A DNA stretch of 64,000 nucleotides from positions 124,001 to 188,000 of the forward strand of contig FMTG01000002.1 in assembly GCA_900099715.1 (NCBI GenBank), given 5' to 3'. Under the pieces are notes generated by a model. The model saw only the letters and a list, made by a program, of their open reading frames with translations, was not told the origin of the DNA and ran no database searches. Numbering within the stretch: position 1 is the stretch's first letter; each line of letters starts with the position of its first letter. The position numbers and the translations under genes were made by a program. The DNA is from Ruminococcaceae bacterium YRB3002 (GTDB lineage: Bacteria; Bacillota; Clostridia; Saccharofermentanales; Saccharofermentanaceae). Positions 42,146-50,287 of this stretch are shown piece after piece.

Positions 42146-44449
42146 ATGGGCAGACGGCTGAATATCGGGTTTCTCATTGACGATCCCAACAATTACTTTA
42201 CAAGCCAGGCGTGCAAAGGCGCCGAACTTGCTGCTAAGGCTTTGGATGCAAATCTTTTCATATTCCCGGGTCATTATATCGGAAAGCCGGACGGAAGATT
42301 TGAGAGCACCGAGTATGAGTACCAGTATAATTTTATCTTCGATCTGCCCAATGAGAATAACGTAGATATCCTGTATGTGCTCATGGGAACTATCGGTTCC
42401 AGAGCGGAGCATGACGTTCAGAAGGCTTTTGTTGACGGTCTGCCGAGAGTCCCGATCGTTACGCTTTTCGCTGATATCGAGGGTTATCCTTCAGTTACAT
42501 TTGATAACAAATCCGGCCTGGAACGTGCCCTGAAGCATCTCATTGATAGGCACGGAGCAAGGAGGATCGGCTATGTAAGCGGTCCGGCCACCAATAAAGA
42601 TGCTATCGAACGTCTAAATGCATTCAGAGAGATAATGACTGAGAACGGACTTGAGGTCTCTGATGATCAGATAGTTTATGGCGATTTTACAGAGTCGAGT
42701 GAAGATGTGGTAAGAGACCTTCTCGACAAATACAACAAGCCTGACGCCATTATGTTCGCTAATGACAGCATGGCGCTCGGTGGATATCATGTCATCGAGG
42801 AAAGAGGAATGACTCCCGGTAAGGACATTCTTGTAGTCGGGTTCGATGATGATATCTTTGCAGCATCCATGACACCTCCGCTCACAACCATTGAGGCAAG
42901 TTCTGCAGATCTTACATATAAGGCAATTCTGGGAGCAAACGACTTCATCAGCAGAAGGAGCATGGGTAATGTGGAGGTCGATACATATCTCGTTCAGAGA
43001 AGCTCATGCGGATGTAAGGGCCTTGATATAGAGGATATGAAGGAGAGGCTTCACATCAGAGGTATACTCAAGGATGATGCAACTTTTGTCACTTCGCTTG
43101 AGAAATACCTGTTCGGGGTTTTCGATGATGACGAGAATACGACTATGATCAAGGTTGCGCTCGAGCTGTTCTGTAAGAGATATGTTGAGTTCCTGAAGAC
43201 AGGCGAGCACCGTGACAGGGTTGACAGGGCATTCAGGGATATGGTCAATGCCGATGTGCTTTTGTATGTTAATACCGAGAGACTGTTCAATGTGCTTCAG
43301 ACTCTTCAGAGTGAAGGCGTGAACATTATGAAGGAATCTCTGAGAACAGTCGCCCTCGATGATATGATCTCTGAGTATTACAGGATCCTTTCTTTGAAGG
43401 GACTGAATATCATCAGCAGCAATCTCAGCAAGCGCGATCGTGTGTCCAGACTTGTTAACAGACAGACAGGCAACATATTTATCATGTCTCACGATAATGA
43501 GATACCTTACAATCTGCTGCTGGACGGTCTTGATTCTGTAGGATTCAGGAAATCATTCCTCTATATGTTCCAGGGCAATCAGAAGCACCTTGCCGATGAT
43601 GACTGGAAGATGCCCAAGTCCATTCTCCTTCAGGCTTATTCAGACGGCGAGGGAGTCAGTGTACCATCAGAGGAGCTCAAACTCGTCAGAACTGAACTTA
43701 TCTTTACCAATGAATTTGTAAATATGGACCGCAGACTTACAATGGTTGTTTTCCCTCTGTTTGTCGGTGAAGATATCTATGGCCTTATCGTAAACGAGCT
43801 TGATATAACGGATCTGAATAATATACCTGTCGTTGGTTATCAGCTGTCCGTGTCGATCAAGTCGCTTCTCATGATCGAAGAACAGAACAAGGTCAAGAAG
43901 GAACTTCAGAGTTCTCTTGAGAAGTTCATGCGTGACAACAGCCTGCTTACCAAAGAAGCGATGTCGGATGAACTTACAGGTCTCTATAACAGAAGAGGTT
44001 TTCTGGAATACTCACAGAAGGCGATCACGGATCCTGTCAATAAAGGTAAGCGTGCGCTTGTATGTTTCGCAGATATGGATAATCTCAAGATGGTTAACGA
44101 TAAATTCGGTCACGACGACGGCGATTTCGCGCTGAGGACCATTGCTGAGATACTGAAGGATGCTTTCCGCAACACCGATATCATCGGCAGGCTTGGCGGT
44201 GATGAGTTTGTAGTCTTTGCCGTGGTAGGCGTTGAGAATTATGAGAAGATCATCAAGGAGAGGATCGAGCTGATCACCAAGAGTCATAATGAGGCGGCCG
44301 GCAAGCCTTATCCTATCGAAATGAGTACCGGCGTGTTCGAGTTTATCTGCTCTGAAGATATCGATATCTACAAGATGATCGATCAGGCAGACGAGAAACT
44401 GTATGTTGAGAAGATGGCTAAGAAAGCCAAAAACGGCTCATACAGGTAA
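42146..44449 (+). CDS. LacI-type sensor diguanylate cyclase
   Basis: 767 residues, no signal peptide or membrane segment and no N-terminal helix-turn-helix. Residues 5-290 are a LacI/periplasmic-binding-protein-like domain (IGFLIDDPNNYFTSQACKGAELAAKAL; PDAIMFANDSMALGGYHVIEERG; DILVVGFDD). A GAF-like or helical middle region (about 300-590) leads to a GGDEF domain with GGDEF at 684-688 and the inhibitory RxxD (RNTD) at 675-678, so it should make c-di-GMP with feedback control. A cytosolic sugar-like ligand is the probable input. Followed after 32 bases by the GAF-ABC gene. Confidence 0.9.
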   Translation: MGRRLNIGFLIDDPNNYFTSQACKGAELAAKALDANLFIFPGHYIGKPDGRFESTEYEYQYNFIFDLPNENNVDILYVLMGTIGSRAEHDVQKAFVDGLPRVPIVTLFADIEGYPSVTFDNKSGLERALKHLIDRHGARRIGYVSGPATNKDAIERLNAFREIMTENGLEVSDDQIVYGDFTESSEDVVRDLLDKYNKPDAIMFANDSMALGGYHVIEERGMTPGKDILVVGFDDDIFAASMTPPLTTIEASSADLTYKAILGANDFISRRSMGNVEVDTYLVQRSSCGCKGLDIEDMKERLHIRGILKDDATFVTSLEKYLFGVFDDDENTTMIKVALELFCKRYVEFLKTGEHRDRVDRAFRDMVNADVLLYVNTERLFNVLQTLQSEGVNIMKESLRTVALDDMISEYYRILSLKGLNIISSNLSKRDRVSRLVNRQTGNIFIMSHDNEIPYNLLLDGLDSVGFRKSFLYMFQGNQKHLADDDWKMPKSILLQAYSDGEGVSVPSEELKLVRTELIFTNEFVNMDRRLTMVVFPLFVGEDIYGLIVNELDITDLNNIPVVGYQLSVSIKSLLMIEEQNKVKKELQSSLEKFMRDNSLLTKEAMSDELTGLYNRRGFLEYSQKAITDPVNKGKRALVCFADMDNLKMVNDKFGHDDGDFALRTIAEILKDAFRNTDIIGRLGGDEFVVFAVVGVENYEKIIKERIELITKSHNEAAGKPYPIEMSTGVFEFICSEDIDIYKMIDQADEKLYVEKMAKKAKNGSYR

Positions 44450-44481
44450 TTTCAGATTATATAAATAGGATCGAACTAAAA

Positions 44482-45702
44482 ATGGCTGAAGAGAAACGTT
44501 TTACCAAAGCTACATGGATGATCATGGAAGCCCTCCTTGATGTGGACAACCTTGAAGACGCTCTGTCTGGAAGTCTGGAGATCATCGTAAAGACGCTGAA
44601 CAGTGAAGCCGGTGCTATATGGCTTCTGGATCCAGCTACCGACAAATTGACACCAATGTTCAATATTGGTGCAGGCGATATTGCCAATATCACGGTTGAT
44701 AATGGCAGCGGCATAGAAGGCCTCGTTACCAAGAGCGGAGAGTCAATAGTGCTCAATGATCCTGCCTCAGATTCAAGGTATGAAGGTTCTGTATTCGAAG
44801 AAGCGGGTATAATTGCAAAGTCTATGCTCTGCGTTCCCCTCAACAATCTTCATAATGTTATCGGTTGTGTTCAGATCGTAAACAAAAAAGACGGGACCAA
44901 ATATGATGACGAGGAACTCACACTTTGTGAGCATATGGCGGCTCTTGCAGCAATCACCATTGAAGAGAAGGGATTATCGATCGATCTTGGTGAAGACAAG
45001 GAGGTCCTTGCAGAACTGCGTAATGTAACAAAGGATTTTCAGTCAGGTGATGGTGTTGTGCAGGTCCTCAAAGGCATTAACCTGGACATTTATAAGAATG
45101 AGTTTGTCGTGATATTGGGCGAATCCGGATGCGGTAAGTCAACACTCATGAATATTGTGGGAGGAATGGATTTTCTCACTATGGGATCCCTCAAGATCGA
45201 GGGTAAGGATTTCTCCCATCCTGATGATGCAACGCTTACAGCTTACAGACGAGATTATATAGGCTACATCTTTCAGTCATATAATCTCATGCCCAATCTT
45301 ACCGCCTTGGAAAACGTGGAATTCATTGCTGAACTTGTCAGCAATCCCATGTCTTCCGAGGAAGCCATAGAGAAGGTGGGACTTAAGGACAGGGCCGACA
45401 ATTATCCCGGACAGATGTCAGGAGGACAGCAGCAGAGAGTATCCATCGCAAGAGCTATTGTCAAGCGTCCGAAGCTTATTCTTGCGGATGAGCCGACCGC
45501 TGCCTTGGATTATGCTACCAGTATTGAAGTCCTGTCAGTGATTGAAGACATCGTAAAGAACTACGGAACCACGGTATTGATGGTTACTCACAATGCCGAG
45601 ATAGCAAAGATGGCAAACCGTGTAGTCAAACTCCGCAGCGGAAAAGTTGCAAGTATCAAACGGAATCTTTATCCTGCCCGCGCAACAGAACTTGTCTGGT
45701 AA
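44482..45702 (+). CDS. GAF domain fused to MacB/LolD-type ABC ATPase
   Basis: 406 residues. Residues about 15-165 form a GAF domain (LEIIVKTLNSEAGAIWLLD, GIEGLVTKSGESIVLNDPASDSRY, SMLCVPLNNLHNVIGCVQIVNKKDG). Residues about 175-400 are a LolD/MacB-class ATPase: Walker A GESGCGKST 213-221, Q-loop FQSYNLMPNLTALENVE, signature MSGGQQQRV 312-320, Walker B LILADEPTAALD from 332. A ligand sensor built into the ATPase is unusual. The permease starts three bases downstream. Confidence 0.92.
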   Translation: MAEEKRFTKATWMIMEALLDVDNLEDALSGSLEIIVKTLNSEAGAIWLLDPATDKLTPMFNIGAGDIANITVDNGSGIEGLVTKSGESIVLNDPASDSRYEGSVFEEAGIIAKSMLCVPLNNLHNVIGCVQIVNKKDGTKYDDEELTLCEHMAALAAITIEEKGLSIDLGEDKEVLAELRNVTKDFQSGDGVVQVLKGINLDIYKNEFVVILGESGCGKSTLMNIVGGMDFLTMGSLKIEGKDFSHPDDATLTAYRRDYIGYIFQSYNLMPNLTALENVEFIAELVSNPMSSEEAIEKVGLKDRADNYPGQMSGGQQQRVSIARAIVKRPKLILADEPTAALDYATSIEVLSVIEDIVKNYGTTVLMVTHNAEIAKMANRVVKLRSGKVASIKRNLYPARATELVW

Positions 45703-45705
45703 ACA

Positions 45706-48423
45706 ATGAAAAAGACACAGTTTAAGGATGCATACCGCAACATCCTGAAGCAGATAGTATCCTATCTATCGATACTTGTTATTGCTCTTATTGGTGCGGC
45801 TTCCTTCATGAGTGTTCATTTTGCATCCCTGGCGATGAGCAAATACTGTAATTCAGTCTATGACGATATGAATTACCGTACGATCGAAGTAATTGCAACA
45901 AAGCTTCTCAACGAGGACGATCTTGATGCTCTCAAACAGCTTGATGGATTTGTGGACATTGAACCTGTCTGGCAGGTAACCGCAAGTGCAACTGTAAATG
46001 ATAGCGAAGAATCTTACAGTGTAACTATAATTACCCTGTGTGAACGGATAAATACTCCAATCCTGCTTGAAGGATGCATGCCTTCGGGTATCGGGGAATG
46101 CGTCATAGAATCAAGACTTGCCGATAAGTATGACATAAAGGTCGGTGATGTGCTCTCGGGTATGAGTATGGAAGATGCCATGGGAGAATATTATGAGCAG
46201 CCCGAGGAACTCAAGGTTACCGGCATTGTAATACATCCTGATCATCTCAGTCTTAATCTTGATGAAGGTTATTACGTGATGGTAAATAAAGAGTCTTTCG
46301 ATATGGAGGCTTTGAGGAACTGCTGTGTAAGGGCTGATATCCTTCTGGATACGGGAAATGTGACGGACAGGTTCAGTGAAGCACATAAGGAACTCACGAA
46401 TGATATCGTTCACGAGATCGAGAATCTTGCAGAGATCAGGACTCCATTGCGTGATCAGCAGGTGATCGAGATCGCCAATGAGCAGATAGATGAGTATAAA
46501 GCCGCATATAATACTGATCTGGATAAACAGATGATCATAAAGCATGATCTGGAATCAAGGCGTGCTGATCTGGATAAAGAAGCTGAATCTATAAAGTTTG
46601 CCGAGGAAAGGCTGGCCGTCCTCACACCGGGTTCTGAGGAATACCTTGCCGCCAAGCGGGAACTGGATTCCTCGCGTGCCTCCTACAACGAGAAGCTTAC
46701 TGCCCTTGAGGAAGAAGAGACAGATAACGACGAGAAGATCAAGACAATCCAAAATATGTTGGATTATCTGGAGGAACAGCGCAGTTCGCTTGATGAGATG
46801 GAGCCTGACAGCTGGATCGTCCTCGATGAATACGGAAGCCCCAGCTTCGTTCAGCTAGCCATAGGTGCAAATAATCTCAGTAAGCTGGAGTCCACTTTTG
46901 CTGCTATGTTTATAGTCATCAGCGCACTTGTTATCTATGCCACTGTCAGCAAGATAATAGATGAGCAGAGGTATCTTGTCGGCACTTCGAAAGCAATGGG
47001 ACTCTATAACCGCGAGATCCTGGCAAAGTATCTGATCTTCGGAGTAACATCGACGATGATAGGATTGATCGCAGGTATTCTGATAGCCAGATTCGCAATG
47101 GAGACGATCGCGATCAAGGGGTATAACGATTATTTTATTGTTGATTTCAATAAGCCTATCCTTGATGTGCCGTCAACATTAGCAGTTCTGGCTGCAGGTA
47201 TTCTGCTGTCTGTCGGGGCTGTAATAATTGCCTGCTACCGTCTTATCAGGGAACCTGCCACTGTTCTTATGGCGCCGCCTGTTCCCAAAGGCACCAAGAA
47301 GAAGAGTAAAAGTCAAAGAAGCAATCTTCCTCTTTATACCCGGCTTATATGGCGTAATATCCGTACTGACTGGAAGCGGGTGCTCGTTACAGTCGTGAGT
47401 GTAGGAGGATGCTGTGCTCTCATCGTTACCGGTATCACATTGAAGAATGCTGTTGAATCAAGTCCGGCCCATCAATACGGTGAGATAGTTGATTATGATC
47501 TCAAAGCGAAAGTATTTACCGGCAACGAGGATATACTTGATCCTATCTTTGATGAAGCCGGAACATCTTATACGGCTCTTTACGACAATAACATAATCAT
47601 CAATGCGGGACGTACAGATATTGCTGAATTAATGTGCGGTAATCTGTCTGAGATCAACAGGTTCTTCCACCTCAACGACTGGAAAACCGGTGAACCGCTT
47701 ACCGGTGCGGATGACGGTATTCTTATTCCGCGCAGAATGGCTGAAGTATATGAACTTGATATTGGCTCCGAGATGTTGATAACCGTAAACGTCACAGAGG
47801 TCAGAAAGGTGCGTGTTGCAGGTGTTTTTGAGAATTATATAGGATCGGCTGTTGCTATGAGTGATACATATTATCAATCTCTCTTTGGAGCGAAAGCCGA
47901 ACCTGACACTTATTTCGTCAGCCTCAATGGAACAGACGAGAATGAACTCTTTGCCAGATTTGCCGACACATGGGAGGTTAAGTCCTGGTCAGCCGCTGAT
48001 GCTGACAGGTCGATCTTCGATAAGTCCACAGAGGTTATAAATTCTGTTGTAGTACTGTTTATTGTCATGGCGGCAATAATGGCGGGTGTTGTTCTTCTTA
48101 ATCTCACAATGATCTACGTCATCCAGAAAACACGGGAGATGACTGTAATGCGTATCAACGGATTTACTACCAAGCAGGTTATCAGTTATGCGGCTCGTGA
48201 ATCAATTGCTACTACACTGATCGGGATCATACTTGGAATTGCTGTCGGATCAGTTATGGCTTACAGGATCGTTCGTGCGGTAGAGAATACTTATGGTCAG
48301 TTCGACCGTAATGTCTCATTGACTTCATGGCTTATAGCGGCAATTATCACGATACTGTTCGCGGTCATTGTGAATATCATAGCCTTGAGAAGAGTAAAGA
48401 AACTGAATCTCACCGATATCTGA
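45706..48423 (+). CDS. Large FtsX/MacB-type ABC permease with coiled coil
   Basis: 905 residues. First membrane helix about 16-42, then a large extracellular region including a MacB-like core and a long coiled coil (about 255-365, DLESRRADLDKEAESIKFAEERLAVL... and ETDNDEKIKTIQNMLDYLEEQR), three membrane helices with an FtsX domain (about 395-520), a second transmembrane helix and core domain (545-770), and the second FtsX triplet at the C terminus (IVMAAIMAGVVLLNLTMIYVIQKTREMTVMRINGFT). This matches BceB/YknZ-like mechanotransmitting exporters. The repeat array begins directly after its stop codon. Confidence 0.9.
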   Translation: MKKTQFKDAYRNILKQIVSYLSILVIALIGAASFMSVHFASLAMSKYCNSVYDDMNYRTIEVIATKLLNEDDLDALKQLDGFVDIEPVWQVTASATVNDSEESYSVTIITLCERINTPILLEGCMPSGIGECVIESRLADKYDIKVGDVLSGMSMEDAMGEYYEQPEELKVTGIVIHPDHLSLNLDEGYYVMVNKESFDMEALRNCCVRADILLDTGNVTDRFSEAHKELTNDIVHEIENLAEIRTPLRDQQVIEIANEQIDEYKAAYNTDLDKQMIIKHDLESRRADLDKEAESIKFAEERLAVLTPGSEEYLAAKRELDSSRASYNEKLTALEEEETDNDEKIKTIQNMLDYLEEQRSSLDEMEPDSWIVLDEYGSPSFVQLAIGANNLSKLESTFAAMFIVISALVIYATVSKIIDEQRYLVGTSKAMGLYNREILAKYLIFGVTSTMIGLIAGILIARFAMETIAIKGYNDYFIVDFNKPILDVPSTLAVLAAGILLSVGAVIIACYRLIREPATVLMAPPVPKGTKKKSKSQRSNLPLYTRLIWRNIRTDWKRVLVTVVSVGGCCALIVTGITLKNAVESSPAHQYGEIVDYDLKAKVFTGNEDILDPIFDEAGTSYTALYDNNIIINAGRTDIAELMCGNLSEINRFFHLNDWKTGEPLTGADDGILIPRRMAEVYELDIGSEMLITVNVTEVRKVRVAGVFENYIGSAVAMSDTYYQSLFGAKAEPDTYFVSLNGTDENELFARFADTWEVKSWSAADADRSIFDKSTEVINSVVVLFIVMAAIMAGVVLLNLTMIYVIQKTREMTVMRINGFTTKQVISYAARESIATTLIGIILGIAVGSVMAYRIVRAVENTYGQFDRNVSLTSWLIAAIITILFAVIVNIIALRRVKKLNLTDI

Positions 48424-48579
48424 ATGCTCGAATGCATGGATTTCTTCACACGTCGCTCCGCTCAAAAGTGTTCAGAAATCATGTATCCTCGCATCAATAT
48501 ATATGGAAGCAACAAGCCGATATCTTATCGCAAAGAGAATGAAGATGCCCCCACGCGCAGTTAAACAACTCCCGCAATT
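48424..48579 (-). repeat. 179-bp repeat unit, copy A (truncated)
   Basis: Starts one base after the permease stop and lacks the first about 23 nt of the unit. Slightly diverged from copies B and C (GTATCC for GCATCC; TCGAATGCATGG for TCGGATACATGG). Confidence 0.9.
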
Positions 48580-48758
48580 ATGAATTCCCCCTTGTTCTGC
48601 AAGTGCTCGGATACATGGATTTCTTCACACGTCGCTCCGCTCAAAAGTGTTCAGAAATCATGCATCCTCGCATCAATATATATGGAAGCAACAAGCCGAT
48701 ATCTTATCGCAAAGAGAATGAAGATGCCCCCACGCGCAGTTAAACAACTCCCGCAATT
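48580..48758 (-). repeat. 179-bp repeat unit, copy B
   Basis: Identical by eye to copy C at an exact offset of 179. Contains, on the minus strand, TTAACTGCGCGTGGGGGCA, GCGAGGATGCATGATTTC, TGAACACTTTTGAGCG and GCAGAACAAGGGGGAATTC, i.e. the whole unit that hicBA interrupts at 23026-23507. The open frame of 60 codons in it is a by-product of the repeat. Confidence 0.93.
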
Positions 48759-48937
48759 ATGAATTCCCCCTTGTTCTGCAAGTGCTCGGATACATGGATT
48801 TCTTCACACGTCGCTCCGCTCAAAAGTGTTCAGAAATCATGCATCCTCGCATCAATATATATGGAAGCAACAAGCCGATATCTTATCGCAAAGAGAATGA
48901 AGATGCCCCCACGCGCAGTTAAACAACTCCCGCAATT
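48759..48937 (-). repeat. 179-bp repeat unit, copy C
   Basis: Same as copy B; its outer end runs into the arm of element E3 at 48940, sharing GAATTCCCCCTTGTTCTGC. Confidence 0.93.
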
Positions 48938-48939
48938 AT

Positions 48940-49017
48940 GAATTCCCCCTTGTTCTGCTAGTTCCGCAGGGGCAAAGCCCCGAGGACCTGTTCGACGCCA
49001 AGAACAAGGGGGAATTC
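48940..49017 (-). repeat. Structured palindromic repeat E3 behind tRNA-Val
   Basis: 78 nt, same length as E1. Exact 17-nt arms (48940-48956, 49001-49017). On the minus strand: TCGAACAGGTCCTC (48995-48982), hairpin GGGGC-TTT-GCCCC (48981-48969), TGCGGAACT (48968-48960). It begins six bases after the 3' end of tRNA-Val, in the same orientation relative to the tRNA as E1. Confidence 0.88.
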
Positions 49018-49023
49018 ATAATC

Positions 49024-49098
49024 TGGTGGAAACTGTGGGGTTCGAACCCACGGCCCCTCCCCTGTGAAGGGAGTGCTCTCCCGCTGAGCTAAGCTTCC
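49024..49098 (-). tRNA. tRNA-Val(CAC)
   Basis: 75 nt with encoded CCA. Acceptor GGAAGCT pairs with AGTTTCC; anticodon stem CTCCC/GGGAG encloses TTCACAG, anticodon CAC (reads GUG); T arm GTGGG TTCGAAC CCCAC. D arm AGCTCAGCGGGAGAGC. Confidence 0.95.
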
Positions 49099-49151
49099 GT
49101 GCCAAAAATCAAATATATATTATCACATTTGACCGCGACTTCAACTTGAAG

Positions 49152-49180
49152 TTGAGAATGAAGACCATATTTGTTAAAAT
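49152..49180 (+). promoter_or_regulatory. Promoter of the 49-61 kb operon
   Basis: TTGAGA (49152-49157), 17-base spacer, TAAAAT (49175-49180), then AAGAGGTG before the ATG at 49211. It is the only clear promoter before the gene series that runs to 60940 with gaps of at most 29 bases. Confidence 0.65.
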
Positions 49181-49210
49181 AAATTAATATTATAAAAGAG
49201 GTGTCTGCAG

Positions 49211-49666
49211 ATGGTGATACAGAGAGCTACGGCTGATGATCTTAAGGAGATACTGGAGCTTCAGTATGTGGCTTTCGAGAGCGAGGCAAAGATCCTGAAT
49301 AATTATAAGATACCGCCTATGGTTCAGACTATGGACAGTATCCGGGAAGAGTTTGACAAGGGGATCTTTCTCAAGGCTGTTGATAACGATGGTACGCTCG
49401 TCGGATCGATCAGAGGATACTATGAAGAAGACTATGTAGTTATCCGTAAACTCTTTGTCCGTCCCGACAGGAGATGCCATGGTATAGGAACCAAGCTCCT
49501 TTATGCAATGGAGAAGGAATTCGATACAAAACGTTATGTGATATTCACCAGCAACAAGAGTGTATCCAATCTCGCTCTTACAGAGACTCTGGGATACCGT
49601 ATCTTCAAGAAGGAACCCCAGGATGAAGTTCTTACTTATGTATTCCTGGAGAAGATAGTAGAGTAA
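49211..49666 (+). CDS. GNAT-family N-acetyltransferase
   Basis: 151 residues, one GNAT domain. RATADDLKEILELQYVAF at the N terminus, VIRKLFVRPDRRCHGIGTKLLYAMEKEF with the acetyl-CoA loop (RRCHGIG, Q/RxxGxG/A), and the C-terminal SNLALTETLGYRIFKKEP strand. Transfers an acyl group from CoA to an amine. First gene of the operon; the CarS-like gene starts one base after its stop. Confidence 0.88.
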   Translation: MVIQRATADDLKEILELQYVAFESEAKILNNYKIPPMVQTMDSIREEFDKGIFLKAVDNDGTLVGSIRGYYEEDYVVIRKLFVRPDRRCHGIGTKLLYAMEKEFDTKRYVIFTSNKSVSNLALTETLGYRIFKKEPQDEVLTYVFLEKIVE

Positions 49667-49667
49667 T

Positions 49668-50258
49668 ATGTTCAGAACGATCCTCATGATGTATGTCACG
49701 CTGGCTCCTACTATATTTGCCGGCATCGTAAATATGCTGTGGATCAAACTTCCGGTCATGGGCTTTGCAAAGAAACCCATTGACTGCGGAAAGACTCTCA
49801 AAGACGGTCACAGGATCTTTGGTGACAACAAGACCTGGAAAGGTGTTATCGGGTATGTGATCTTTAATACTGTTTTTGCTGTCCTGTGGGGTTTTGTCTG
49901 CAGGAGTGAGACGATGGCAGCTCTGGACTTTTTCTACCTGGAACACGATAATACAGTACCATACAATCTTATTATTGGTGTTCTTCTTGGTCTGGGTTAT
50001 TCTTTGTTTGAGCTTCCCAACAGTTTTCTTAAGAGGAGACTTGATATTACCCCCGGCAAGACCGTAAAGGGATTTTGGAAAGTATTCTTCATCTTTCTGG
50101 ACCAGGCCGATTCTATATTCGGAGTTGCTCTTGTTGTGTGGATATTTCACGATATTGGTATATTATTGTATCTGGGCTTTGTGTTCGTCGGCGCGGCAAC
50201 TCATCTTATACTTAACATGCTGCTTTACTTCGCACACCTCAGGAAGAATATGTTCTGA
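49668..50258 (+). CDS. CDP-archaeol synthase (CarS)-like integral membrane protein
   Basis: 196 residues, about five membrane segments. FAKKPIDCGKTLKDGHRIFGDNKTWKGVIG is the CarS/CdsA-type motif (P-I-D-x-G-x-T...GDxKTWxG), and ELPNSFLKRRLDITPGKT...FFIFLDQADSIFG matches the CarS C-terminal signature with its acidic pair. CarS activates unsaturated archaetidic acid, and bacterial relatives activate phosphatidic acid, with CTP. With the Pss- and Psd-like genes downstream it would provide the CDP-activated lipid. Confidence 0.85.
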   Translation: MFRTILMMYVTLAPTIFAGIVNMLWIKLPVMGFAKKPIDCGKTLKDGHRIFGDNKTWKGVIGYVIFNTVFAVLWGFVCRSETMAALDFFYLEHDNTVPYNLIIGVLLGLGYSLFELPNSFLKRRLDITPGKTVKGFWKVFFIFLDQADSIFGVALVVWIFHDIGILLYLGFVFVGAATHLILNMLLYFAHLRKNMF

Positions 50259-50287
50259 GTATTTCATGAGTCCAGGCAGGAGATAAA

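Noticed and set aside
48424-48937. CRISPR array
   Set aside because: Repeats are 179 bp and contiguous, with no short repeats separated by unique spacers and no cas genes.
48580-48941. Two identical 60-codon open frames with ATG starts
   Set aside because: They are the same stretch of the 179-bp non-coding repeat read twice; no ribosome binding site, no third intact copy, unit length not divisible by three.
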